NCBI GenBank assembly: GCA_949502025.1
Contig: CATBCG010000053.1
Location: 1 to 42,960 of the forward strand
Length of the DNA stretch: 42,960 nt
Reading direction: 5' to 3'
From: MGBC131033 sp910585655
Lineage (GTDB): Bacteria; Bacillota; Clostridia; Lachnospirales; Lachnospiraceae
Program-made: the position numbers and the translations under genes
Shown: positions 1 to 7,295 of the stretch, one piece after another
How positions within the stretch are numbered: the stretch's first letter is position 1
How the letters are laid out: every line of letters begins with the position of its first letter
Notes under the pieces: generated by a model
Databases searched by the model: none
What the model was told of the DNA's origin: nothing
The model's input: the letters and a program-made list of their open reading frames with translations, nothing else

Positions 1-2
1 GA

Positions 3-86
3 ATTGCAAGCAAAAGGAAGAAATGCGGGTATGACCCAGATTATCTTTATAAAGTGCTTGGAGGGCTGAATACAGGTATTGATTGA
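3..86 (+). CDS. C-terminal end of an upstream gene (partial)
   Basis: The frame open from base 3 encodes 27 residues ending KVLGGLNTGID before a TGA at 84-86. The composition (charged, then GYDPDYLYKVLGG) looks like a real protein terminus, and about 70 bp follow before the next promoter. The product cannot be identified from so short a piece. Two other frames also run to stops here, so the choice of frame is tentative. Confidence 0.35.
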   Translation: MASKRKKCGYDPDYLYKVLGGLNTGID

Positions 87-159
87 GAAACAGAAGAAAA
101 ATTTGTTTATAGATTATTTATAAAGCATGCGTTTACCGTGGACAATGGCTTGGAGAGGA

Positions 160-188
160 TTGACAGTATGGTTGGAATGGAGTATGAT
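160..188 (+). promoter_or_regulatory. Sigma-A-type promoter for the MBL-fold gene
   Basis: TTGACA at 160-165 and TATGAT at 183-188 are separated by exactly 17 bp. Transcription would start near 195, just upstream of the ribosome binding site at about 204-210. This places the longer in-frame start at 138 upstream of the promoter and so supports translation from 219. Confidence 0.7.
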
Positions 189-218
189 AAAAGAAATAAA
201 AAACGGGAGGATACGACT

Positions 219-1037
219 ATGTATGATAACAATCCAAATGTAATGGAAGATCGGGGCTATATCTACGGAAAGTGGATGACCTTTGACAACACCTGGACGA
301 TTCCTTTTGGGGGTGTGTATTGCTATTTGCTGGTAGGGGAAGAGAAGGCGTTGCTGATTGACACGGCTTATGGAGTGGGCAACCTGCGTCAGTTTGTAGA
401 GGGTATCACGGATAAGCCGGTGATGGTCGTCAATACGCATGGGCATTTTGACCATACAGGCGGTAATGCTTGGTGGGAGGAAGTTTATTTGTCAGAAGAA
501 GCCAGCCAGGATGCAAAGAAAGCTTTTAGCCCGGAAATGCAGGCAGATTTTGATGCTAAGCCATACCCAGATTATAAGATGAATATTGTAGGGGATGGCT
601 ATGAATTTGATTTAGGCGGAAGAAAGGTAGAGGTAATTCGGATTGGCTCCCATCATCCGGGAAGTATTGCATTGTTGGATCATGGCGCTAGGCTGTTATT
701 TACCGGAGACGAGTTAGAGGCAGGACAGGTATTGCTGTTTGATCATGTAAAGGATCGAGTGCCTAAGCACAAAGCCAATATGGAAAAGCTGATGGCAAGA
801 GAAGCTGAGTTTGATATGATCTGCCCAGCGCACAACGGAACTCCTTTAAATAAAAAATATCTGCATGATTATCACACATTAGACGAACAGTTCTTAGCAG
901 GGACAGCAACCGTAATGCCGAATACGGCAGGTTATGGGTATCCTCCGGTACCTGGTAAAATGTCCGGAGGGGCAGAGCAGGAGCGGATTCAGTATGGCGG
1001 AGCATCCTTCTGCTACAATAAGCCGGAGGCAGAATAG
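219..1037 (+). CDS. Metallo-beta-lactamase-fold hydrolase
   Basis: A 272-residue cytoplasmic protein of the MBL superfamily. The metal-binding motif THGHFDHTGG (H74, H76, D78, H79) is followed by a SHHPGS histidine, an FTGDEL aspartate and a late CPAHNG histidine, the usual order of di-metal ligands in glyoxalase II-like hydrolases. There is no signal peptide. The start at 219 has a GGGAGG ribosome binding site 8 bp upstream; the in-frame ATG at 138 lies before the promoter and is not preferred. It stands alone, converging with the ABC transporter genes. The substrate is unknown; a thioester, lactone or phosphodiester are all possible in this superfamily. Confidence 0.85.
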   Translation: MYDNNPNVMEDRGYIYGKWMTFDNTWTIPFGGVYCYLLVGEEKALLIDTAYGVGNLRQFVEGITDKPVMVVNTHGHFDHTGGNAWWEEVYLSEEASQDAKKAFSPEMQADFDAKPYPDYKMNIVGDGYEFDLGGRKVEVIRIGSHHPGSIALLDHGARLLFTGDELEAGQVLLFDHVKDRVPKHKANMEKLMAREAEFDMICPAHNGTPLNKKYLHDYHTLDEQFLAGTATVMPNTAGYGYPPVPGKMSGGAEQERIQYGGASFCYNKPEAE

Positions 1038-1073
1038 AACCGGTGTGGTCTTTGACAAACGAAATATATTTTT

Positions 1074-1105
1074 AAAGGGCAGAGTGTTTTTGGACTCTGC
1101 CCTTT
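1074..1105. terminator. Hairpin terminator between convergent genes
   Basis: A perfect 12-bp stem (1074-1085 with 1094-1105, AAAGGGCAGAGT and its complement) closes an 8-base loop. On the plus strand it is followed within 15 bases by a TTTTTT run. It sits between the MBL gene stop and the stop of the minus-strand ABC gene, so it may serve both. Confidence 0.75.
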
Positions 1106-1122
1106 GCTTATATTGATATTTT

Positions 1123-2958
1123 TTAAGCGTGTCCAAACGCACCTTCCACAGCCTCTTCCTGAAATTGTCTGGTGTAGAGATTGTAGTAAGCACCTTTTTT
1201 GGCGATCAGCTCCAGATGGGTGCCTTGCTCGATGATCTTGCCGTCATGGACGACGAGAATGACATCTGCCTGGCGGATCGTAGAAAGCCGGTGGGCGATG
1301 ACAAAGGAAGTACGTCCTTTCATCAGATGCTCAATCGCATCCTGGATGAGTTTTTCCGTCACCGTATCAATCGAAGAAGTGGCTTCGTCCAATACAAAGA
1401 TACGCGGGTCAGCCAAAATAGCGCGGGCAAAGGAAAGAAGCTGCTTTTCTCCGGTCGAGAGCAGATCGCCTCCCTCGCCGACGTCGCTTTCGTAGCCTTT
1501 GTCCATTCGGGCAATGATAGAATCGGCAGAAACACTTTTGACGGCGGCTTCGATTTGTTCCATCGTTGCGTCCGGATTGCCGTAGCGCAGGTTTTCCAAT
1601 ACTGTACCGGAAAACAGATGAGGCGTCTGCAAAACGTAGCCGATATTGCTGTGCAGCCAAAGCTGGGAACGTTCTCTTGCATCCTTGCCGTCGATTAAAA
1701 TATGTCCGGACGTCGGTTCAAAGAATCGGCAGACCAGATTGACTAACGTGGATTTTCCGGCTCCGGTTTCTCCGACGATAGCGACGTTGGTTCCCTGCGG
1801 GACATGCAGATTAAAATGCTCCAGAACATATTCGTCGCCGTCCGGGTATTTGAACGAGACGTCCTCAAAGGTAATATCTCCATGCAGAGGCTCCCAGTTT
1901 TCCTTTTTCGGCTCAAAGGAGTCTCCATAGGTTTCTATGACCTTTTGGGTATCTCGTACATCGGATTCCGTTTCCAACAGCCTTGTAAAACGCTCGACGT
2001 TTACCTGAACCGTAATCAGATCGGAAATGGCTCGTACAATCCACTGTACTGGTTCCATCATACCAAGGGCATACGACATAAAAACGGACAAGGTTCCGAT
2101 TTCTAATACCCCTTCTAACGTAATGATACCGCCGCGCCACAGCACCAGAGCCAAGGCTACGGAAGCAGAAAAGGAAATCATGGAAGAAAATAACGCACGG
2201 TAATGGGTCGCATGGACGGAGACTCGCTTCATCTCGTCGGTCGTCTGGTTAAAGTCATCCTCCATTTTCCGCTCAATTACCAAAGTTTTGGTCGTCTTCG
2301 CTCCGGTAATACCTTCGTTGAAGTTTCCGGTAATCTGCGAGTTGACTTCCCGGATACGGCGATTTAAGTACACCAGCTTTTTCTGGAAAAAAGCGGCAGC
2401 CAGCGCGGTCAGCGGTACAATCGCCAGAACCCAGAGAGCCAGCTTTGCGTTGGTAATCAGCATAACAAAGACTGCGCCGATGATGTAGGATAAGTTCCAG
2501 ATACCGTCCATCAATCCCCAGGAAACAAGACTTCCGATACGGTTGGTATCACTCATTACTCTGGCGTGGATATAGCCGACGCTGTTTTGATTGTAGTAGG
2601 AAAAGGCAAGAGTCTGAAGGTGGTTGAAGCTGGCACGCTTCATGTCACGCCCTACATACATTTCGATCTGGCTGGCTTGGTATGCCGAAATCGTATTGGC
2701 AAATACCTGGAACAGCAGGACGCCGGCATAAGCGGCGATAAATGCGCCCAGGGTAGCAAGCGTTTCATTGGCAATAAAATAATTTAAGGCATAGCGCTGG
2801 AACAGCGGCAGGATAATATCGACAAGTCCGCCGGTCAGCCCCAGGAAAATCATACTGAAAAGAATCAAGCGGTACGGCTTTAAAAAGGGCAACAGTTTGT
2901 TGATTCCAAAGTAAGGCAGGGATACGTATTCCTGCTGTTCGTTTTTCTTATGCGCCAT
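1123..2958 (-). CDS. ABC exporter half-transporter, catalytic Walker B subunit
   Basis: A 611-residue membrane protein: six-helix exporter domain (about residues 25-325) fused to an ATPase domain (about 360-600). Walker A is GETGAGKST (396-404) and Walker B VLDEATSS has the catalytic glutamate (E525); the H-loop is H556. The signature is degenerate: LLSTGEKQ instead of LSGGQ. The upstream gene (2948-4804) has the opposite pattern, so together they form an asymmetric heterodimer of the BmrCD/TM287-288 type, known for multidrug export. The two genes overlap by 11 bp, implying coupled translation. The substrate is not evident from sequence; a drug or lipid-like compound fits the adjacent MerR regulator. 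Confidence 0.9.
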   Translation of the reverse strand: MAHKKNEQQEYVSLPYFGINKLLPFLKPYRLILFSMIFLGLTGGLVDIILPLFQRYALNYFIANETLATLGAFIAAYAGVLLFQVFANTISAYQASQIEMYVGRDMKRASFNHLQTLAFSYYNQNSVGYIHARVMSDTNRIGSLVSWGLMDGIWNLSYIIGAVFVMLITNAKLALWVLAIVPLTALAAAFFQKKLVYLNRRIREVNSQITGNFNEGITGAKTTKTLVIERKMEDDFNQTTDEMKRVSVHATHYRALFSSMISFSASVALALVLWRGGIITLEGVLEIGTLSVFMSYALGMMEPVQWIVRAISDLITVQVNVERFTRLLETESDVRDTQKVIETYGDSFEPKKENWEPLHGDITFEDVSFKYPDGDEYVLEHFNLHVPQGTNVAIVGETGAGKSTLVNLVCRFFEPTSGHILIDGKDARERSQLWLHSNIGYVLQTPHLFSGTVLENLRYGNPDATMEQIEAAVKSVSADSIIARMDKGYESDVGEGGDLLSTGEKQLLSFARAILADPRIFVLDEATSSIDTVTEKLIQDAIEHLMKGRTSFVIAHRLSTIRQADVILVVHDGKIIEQGTHLELIAKKGAYYNLYTRQFQEEAVEGAFGHA

Positions 2959-4804
2959 AGTCTGCCACCTCCTCCGGTAAGGTCATCTGCATATCATAAA
3001 TACGACGGTAAATGCCGTTTTTCTCCATCAATTCGTCATGAGAGCCAAGCTCGGCGATCCGTCCTTTATCCAGAACCAAGATACAATCAGCCTGCATCAA
3101 TGTGGTAACACGGTGGGATATCAGAATCACCGTAGAGTCTCCTAGATTCTTTTTTAAAGCCTGACGGATTTTGGCGTCTGTTTCGGAATCTACGGCAGAA
3201 AGGGAATCGTCGAATACCATGATCGGTGTTTCCTGTGTGAGCGTCCGGGCAATTGCAGTACGCTGCTTCTGACCGCCGGAGAGAGTAACGCCGCGTTCTC
3301 CGACTACCGTATCATAGCCATTGGTAAATTCCGAAATCGCTTCGTCCACACAGGCAATCGAAGCAGCTCTTCGGATTTCGGACAGGTTGATACTCCGTTT
3401 GGTAATACCGATATTTTCCGCAATGGTACGGGAAAAAAGAAACGGCTCCTGCAGCACCATACCAATGTGGGAACGTACCCAGTTTCCCTTCATATCCGCA
3501 ATATCTATACCGCCAATGGTGATTCTTCCATTTTCCGGCGGCAGATCGTAGAGACGATTCATCAGGTGCATCAGAGTGGATTTTCCGGATCCGGTGCTGC
3601 CTAAGATCCCGAACGTACTGCCCTGTGGGATGGTAAAACTGATATCCGATAAAATCGGCGTGCCTCCTGTAGCGGCATCCCCATAGGAGAAAGAAACGTC
3701 CTCAAATACGATATCTCCGTGCAAATCCGGGGTTTTGGCGTTTGGCTTATCCTGTTCGGCAGAGGAATTCATGATATAACGGATACGCTCAATAGAAACG
3801 CCCGCCTTACTCATCTCGGAAATCATCCGTCCCAGAGAGCGAACCGGCCAGGTCAGCATCGCATTGTAGGAAATAAATGCGATAAACTCACCGGCAGTCA
3901 TGTCACCCTCTACACAGAAAACAGAGCCAAGAATAACGATCAACATGACCTGAAGACCGGAAATCAAATCGCCGGCGCCCCAGAAGAGAGCAAGGAACTT
4001 ACAAAGCCGAATCCAAAGATTGGTATAATAGTTATTCTGCTTTTCAAAACGATCTTTTTCGTATTTTTCCCGCCCGAAAGCCCGTACGACACGTACTCCG
4101 GTAAGGTTCTCCTGGGTAATCGTCGATAAAATACCCTCGTTTTCATCACATTCCATAAATTGTTTTCCGATTTTAGAATGAAAATAAGTCGAGTAAGCAA
4201 TGATAATCGGAATCGAAGCCAGTGCCACAAGCGTCAGCTTTACATTCATGGAAAACATGAAAAACAGCGACATTGTAATCATAATTACAATACGAAAGAC
4301 CGAAGTCATCTGCTCGGAAATAAAGTTTTTTACCATGTCTACGTCCGAAGTACAGCGCTGGATAATATCACCAGTCTGATTTTTCATATGCCAGGAAAAC
4401 GGAAGCTTCTGGATATGGGAAAACAGGCGGTTACGCATCGTCTGTACAAGACTTTCCGCTCCCTTGGTATTGTTGAGCATAAACAGGTAACGGAACGAGG
4501 CGGAAAGCAGAGCGAGGACGGCAATCATAATACCGATAAGCCAAAGATGACTCCGCAGGTACGGCACTCCGCCGATAGAATCCACCAGATTCATCAAAAA
4601 TGCAGGAAGCTTTAATTCGTTGCTGCCCAATACGCTGTCTACGGTGGTTCGTATCAACTGCGGCGATACCATATCCAGCCCGGTAACGACCATAGCAGAC
4701 AGAATACTAATCACAAAAAAGTGAATGCTTCCGTGTAAAAAATCCAGAATCAGAGACGTTTTGGTATAGGAACGACTTCCGGTTCCGGGTGTTTTGGAAT
4801 TCAT
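2948..4804 (-). CDS. ABC exporter half-transporter, degenerate-site subunit
   Basis: A 618-residue exporter subunit with a membrane domain (about 30-340) and an ATPase domain (about 365-600). Walker A GSTGSGKST is at 402-410 and the canonical signature LSGGQKQR at 508-515, but Walker B reads VFDDSLSA: the catalytic glutamate is replaced by D533. It thus supplies the good signature to its partner and the non-hydrolysing Walker site itself. The start at 4804 has AAAGGGGG 8 bp upstream. An in-frame ATG at 4873 would add 23 residues, but it falls inside the promoter/operator and is rejected. First gene of the operon, divergent from the MerR-type regulator. Confidence 0.9.
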   Translation of the reverse strand: MNSKTPGTGSRSYTKTSLILDFLHGSIHFFVISILSAMVVTGLDMVSPQLIRTTVDSVLGSNELKLPAFLMNLVDSIGGVPYLRSHLWLIGIMIAVLALLSASFRYLFMLNNTKGAESLVQTMRNRLFSHIQKLPFSWHMKNQTGDIIQRCTSDVDMVKNFISEQMTSVFRIVIMITMSLFFMFSMNVKLTLVALASIPIIIAYSTYFHSKIGKQFMECDENEGILSTITQENLTGVRVVRAFGREKYEKDRFEKQNNYYTNLWIRLCKFLALFWGAGDLISGLQVMLIVILGSVFCVEGDMTAGEFIAFISYNAMLTWPVRSLGRMISEMSKAGVSIERIRYIMNSSAEQDKPNAKTPDLHGDIVFEDVSFSYGDAATGGTPILSDISFTIPQGSTFGILGSTGSGKSTLMHLMNRLYDLPPENGRITIGGIDIADMKGNWVRSHIGMVLQEPFLFSRTIAENIGITKRSINLSEIRRAASIACVDEAISEFTNGYDTVVGERGVTLSGGQKQRTAIARTLTQETPIMVFDDSLSAVDSETDAKIRQALKKNLGDSTVILISHRVTTLMQADCILVLDKGRIAELGSHDELMEKNGIYRRIYDMQMTLPEEVADYGA

Positions 4805-4861
4805 GAATAATACCCCCTTTAATAAAGTAATGAAATGGTTGTAAATCGCGTGACTTTTCTT

Positions 4862-4892
4862 ATCATAAACCATGTGGTAACAACATAGTCAA
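4862..4892 (-). promoter_or_regulatory. MerR-type promoter and operator of the ABC exporter operon
   Basis: Read on the minus strand, TTGACT (4892-4887) and TATGAT (4867-4862) are separated by 19 bp. The spacer contains a 15-bp inverted repeat at 4872-4886, ATGTtGTtACcACAT (six of seven arm pairs match). Over-long spacers with a dyad between the two hexamers are the hallmark of promoters activated by MerR-family proteins, which twist the DNA to realign the hexamers. The obvious regulator is the divergent gene at 4978. Confidence 0.8.
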
Positions 4893-4923
4893 TACCTTGC
4901 GAACAAATTTTCTGATTTTTCTC

Positions 4924-4952
4924 TTGTAAAACCTTTTTTTCTGGCTTATAAT
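4924..4952 (+). promoter_or_regulatory. Promoter of the MerR-type regulator
   Basis: TTGTAA at 4924-4929 and TATAAT at 4947-4952 are separated by 17 bp. This ordinary spacer contrasts with the 19-bp one of the divergent exporter promoter about 30 bp away. Confidence 0.65.
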
Positions 4953-4977
4953 TCTTAAAAATAGGAAAGGGTTTGAC

Positions 4978-5808
4978 ATGAATAAATCAAAGATGTATTT
5001 TACAAGCGGAGAATTTGCCAAGCTCTGCGGGACGACAAAAGAGACGCTCCGGCACTATGATTCGCTGGGGCTGCTCTGTCCGGAATGCCGGGGAGAAAAC
5101 CGTTATGGGTATTATGCGGCATGGCAGTTTTTTGATTATGATATGATTGATACGTTAAAAGAGGCGGGGTGTAGCCTGAAAGAAATTCAGGAGTACCAGG
5201 GGCATCACAATACGGACAATTTTGTAGAGTTTTTAAAAGAAAAGGAAAAGCAGCTAGAGGAAGCTCAGGAAAAATTAGAGCGGATGAGGCTGTTTTTGCG
5301 GCGGACGGTAGAGACGACGGAGTATGCGCTGCATTCGGTATATGACAGCCCGAAGCTGGTACATTGCCCGGAGGAATATTTGATTGCCTTTCCGGTGCCG
5401 GAGGGAGAGAATCTTACGCTAGTGGAGATGATTGGGCGGATGCGGGAGCAAAACGAGTATCTAAGCAAACGGCAGTTGGGCGAGGAATACCAGATGGGTT
5501 CGATCGTCTTAAAGGATACGATTCTCTCTGGTCAATATTTTGACAGCTATTTTTATACCAGAATACCAGAGTGGGTAGAAAGCGAACGTCTGATGGTAAA
5601 GCCGGAGGGAGAGTATGTGGTGATGCTCTACAAAGGACCGTTTCATGAGATCAGCCGCGCTTATGAACATATGCTTAATTTTATGAAGGAGCAAGGCGTT
5701 GTAATCAGCGGAAATTCCTATGAATATGATATGGTGACGCATTTGGCAACGGAAGATGCAAGAGATTATATTACGGAGATTGCGATTCAGGTAAAAAAGA
5801 GGAATTAG
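4978..5808 (+). CDS. MerR-family regulator with GyrI-like effector domain
   Basis: A 276-residue transcription regulator. Residues about 6-75 form a MerR winged helix-turn-helix (FTSGEFAKLCGTTKETLRHYDSLGL), followed by a coiled dimerisation helix (about 80-115, rich in K/E/Q) and a C-terminal domain of about 150 residues resembling the GyrI/SOUL effector fold seen in BmrR-type multidrug sensors (LYKGPFHEISRAYEHMLNFM). It lies divergent from the ABC exporter operon, whose promoter carries a matching dyad, so it probably activates the exporter when its C-terminal domain binds a hydrophobic compound. The ligand is unknown. AGGAAAGGG precedes the start. Confidence 0.88.
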   Translation: MNKSKMYFTSGEFAKLCGTTKETLRHYDSLGLLCPECRGENRYGYYAAWQFFDYDMIDTLKEAGCSLKEIQEYQGHHNTDNFVEFLKEKEKQLEEAQEKLERMRLFLRRTVETTEYALHSVYDSPKLVHCPEEYLIAFPVPEGENLTLVEMIGRMREQNEYLSKRQLGEEYQMGSIVLKDTILSGQYFDSYFYTRIPEWVESERLMVKPEGEYVVMLYKGPFHEISRAYEHMLNFMKEQGVVISGNSYEYDMVTHLATEDARDYITEIAIQVKKRN

Positions 5809-5814
5809 AGAACG

Positions 5815-5853
5815 AAAAAAGGAAAAGCAATGGGGAGACGCTTTTCCTTTTTT
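5815..5853. terminator. Bidirectional terminator between merR-type gene and folT
   Basis: A 14-bp perfect stem (5815-5828 with 5840-5853) has an A-rich 5' arm and a T-rich 3' arm on each strand (AAAAAAGG/CCTTTTTT) and an 11-base loop. It lies between two convergent genes and can end transcription from both sides. Confidence 0.85.
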
Positions 5854-5874
5854 CTGTTTTATTTGTTTTTAGTT

Positions 5875-6939
5875 TTAAAAGCCTTTGCCCAGACGCCGGA
5901 ACTCCGGAACGTCAGCCATTGCCCGCATCAAATAGTAAATCAGGGCGGTATTGATTGGAATTTGAATCAGGTTTTTAACAAAGCGCGGAGTAAAATAGAC
6001 CATAAAATGCTTTCCATATAATATCGTACACCAATAAGTGCCTAGAAGCCCGTTTACAAAAATACAAACGATGGCAACCGCCAGCAAAGTACGCAGCAGA
6101 TAGCGAATATCTACCATATGCTCCTGCGCCAAAAGGAAAAGCTGAAGAAGACCGCCCAAAAAGAAGAAGACAACGATAAGCCAGAACCCCCAATGTGCGC
6201 TCGTAGTCTTTCGGTCGGTGTACCAGGAAAGCAATAAAACAGAAGCCGTCAGGATAGAGAGCAACATAGGAAGTATTCTGTTTTTCCGCAGACTCAAAAG
6301 TCCTATCAGGATGCTGAAAACCAAAATCAGGACAGCCAGCATCATGGCAGACTTACTCACCAAGGAGCCAGTCGGATCGGCTTGGCTAAAGAGGGTGGCA
6401 GTGAAAAATGATTGGACTGCCTGAAAGGCGGTTCCTTCTGCCAATATCGCTGGAACAGTCTGATCTTCACCGGCTTTTTCCAAGACCGTCAAAAAAGGAG
6501 CAAAGAACCAAGAAAACAGGATAAAAACAGAGAATAAAGAGGGAAGAAAACGGAAAAACGGCGTGGTCTGACGGGAAGAAGAGTCTGCCGGTTTTACAGT
6601 CTGAGGCAAACGTCCGTAAAAAGCCAACCCATAGATCAGCCCGGCAAAAGCAGCGTTTAAAGTCCAGCCAAAAAAATAGCCACCGACAGGTTTGATTAAA
6701 AATTGCAGGATATCGCCTAAGGCAGCATTGAAAAGACCGACTATCGGACCGAACAGGCAGGCGGTTAAGACATTGGCAATAAAAGAGATAGAGATACGCA
6801 ATGATTCTGTCACCTGAATACTGATAAAAACAGACAGAACAGTGTGGATTGCCAGCAGCATAGCGGCAAGCAGCAGGGAACGCAGGCTCTTTAATTCCTG
6901 AAAAGAACGCTGGAACGAGCCGAGTAAAGTTAATTTCAT
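5875..6939 (-). CDS. folT: Folate ECF transporter S component with large internal insert
   Basis: A 354-residue membrane protein. Residues 1-110 match the first half of folate-type ECF S components (SFIANVLTACLFGPIVGL, then IKPVGGYFFGWTLNAAFAGLIYGL), and 280-340 match the last helices (NGLLGTYWCTILYGKHFM, then FVKNLIQIPIN). S components of this family are usually about 170-180 residues; here about 170 extra residues (about 111-279) with roughly four hydrophobic segments lie between the halves. The protein would bind folate and dock on an energising EcfA/A'/T module encoded elsewhere. Start at 6939 has AAAGGAG 7 bp upstream. A THF riboswitch in the leader supports the substrate assignment. The insert's role is unknown. 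Confidence 0.85.
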   Translation of the reverse strand: MKLTLLGSFQRSFQELKSLRSLLLAAMLLAIHTVLSVFISIQVTESLRISISFIANVLTACLFGPIVGLFNAALGDILQFLIKPVGGYFFGWTLNAAFAGLIYGLAFYGRLPQTVKPADSSSRQTTPFFRFLPSLFSVFILFSWFFAPFLTVLEKAGEDQTVPAILAEGTAFQAVQSFFTATLFSQADPTGSLVSKSAMMLAVLILVFSILIGLLSLRKNRILPMLLSILTASVLLLSWYTDRKTTSAHWGFWLIVVFFFLGGLLQLFLLAQEHMVDIRYLLRTLLAVAIVCIFVNGLLGTYWCTILYGKHFMVYFTPRFVKNLIQIPINTALIYYLMRAMADVPEFRRLGKGF

Positions 6940-7068
6940 AGATGTTCTCCTTTCGTAAGGCGGTACGGCGTACACGCCTTCTGATCCGCAGCAAACACTG
7001 TGCTACGTCTCAGCCTTTTTTCGGAAAAGGACAAAGGGAACCTGGCAGAATACCAGACCCAGACAGTA

Positions 7069-7192
7069 GCAGCGGGATGCGGATATGGTACCGCAAAGCA
7101 GCCAGGCTACGGGCAATTCGTAACGGCGGCTTTTTCGTTCTCCCGGCAACTCCCCGTCCGGGGGACACTTAACGCATCATATCCTACTCTGC
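7069..7192 (-). ncRNA. Tetrahydrofolate (THF class I) riboswitch
   Basis: The minus strand from 7192 shows the class signature: P1 arm GCAG, then AGTAG, P2 arm GGATATG, then the conserved GCGTTAAGTG; on the 3' side the P2 arm CATATCC, the joining segment GCATCCCG and the closing P1 arm CTGC at 7072-7069. This order matches the known THF-I aptamer. The P3 side is longer than in the prototype. About 130 nt separate the aptamer from the folT start; that leader has a GGCG-TGTA-CGCC hairpin close to the ribosome binding site but no clear terminator, so control of translation is the likelier mode. It senses reduced folate and would lower folT expression. Confidence 0.88.
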
Positions 7193-7224
7193 ATGACGGA
7201 TGTAGATTGTTGGTTTCCGCATGT

Positions 7225-7233
7225 AGTATAACA
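7225..7233 (-). promoter_or_regulatory. Extended -10 promoter of the riboswitch-folT transcript
   Basis: Minus strand reads TGTTATACT, an extended -10 element about 33 bp upstream of the aptamer; no convincing -35 hexamer is present, as is common with extended -10 promoters. The remaining bases to 7295 are AT-rich and show nothing else. Confidence 0.5.
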
Positions 7234-7295
7234 TGTTTTTTTATAAAATGCTACTGGAAATTGAAAAATGTAAGATTAGGGATGTTCCGTCTGTC

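Noticed and set aside
138..218. Longer start for the MBL-fold hydrolase
   Set aside because: The strong promoter at 160-188 lies downstream of it, and the 219 start has the ribosome binding site.
4804..4873. Longer start for the first ABC subunit (ATG at 4873)
   Set aside because: It lies inside the operator and before the expected transcription start, and lacks a ribosome binding site; ATG 4804 has a good one.
7069..7192. Cobalamin riboswitch for the folT leader
   Set aside because: Some GC-rich pieces recall it, but the ordered blocks AGTAG, GCGTTAAGTG and GCATCC with matching P1 and P2 arms fit the THF class.
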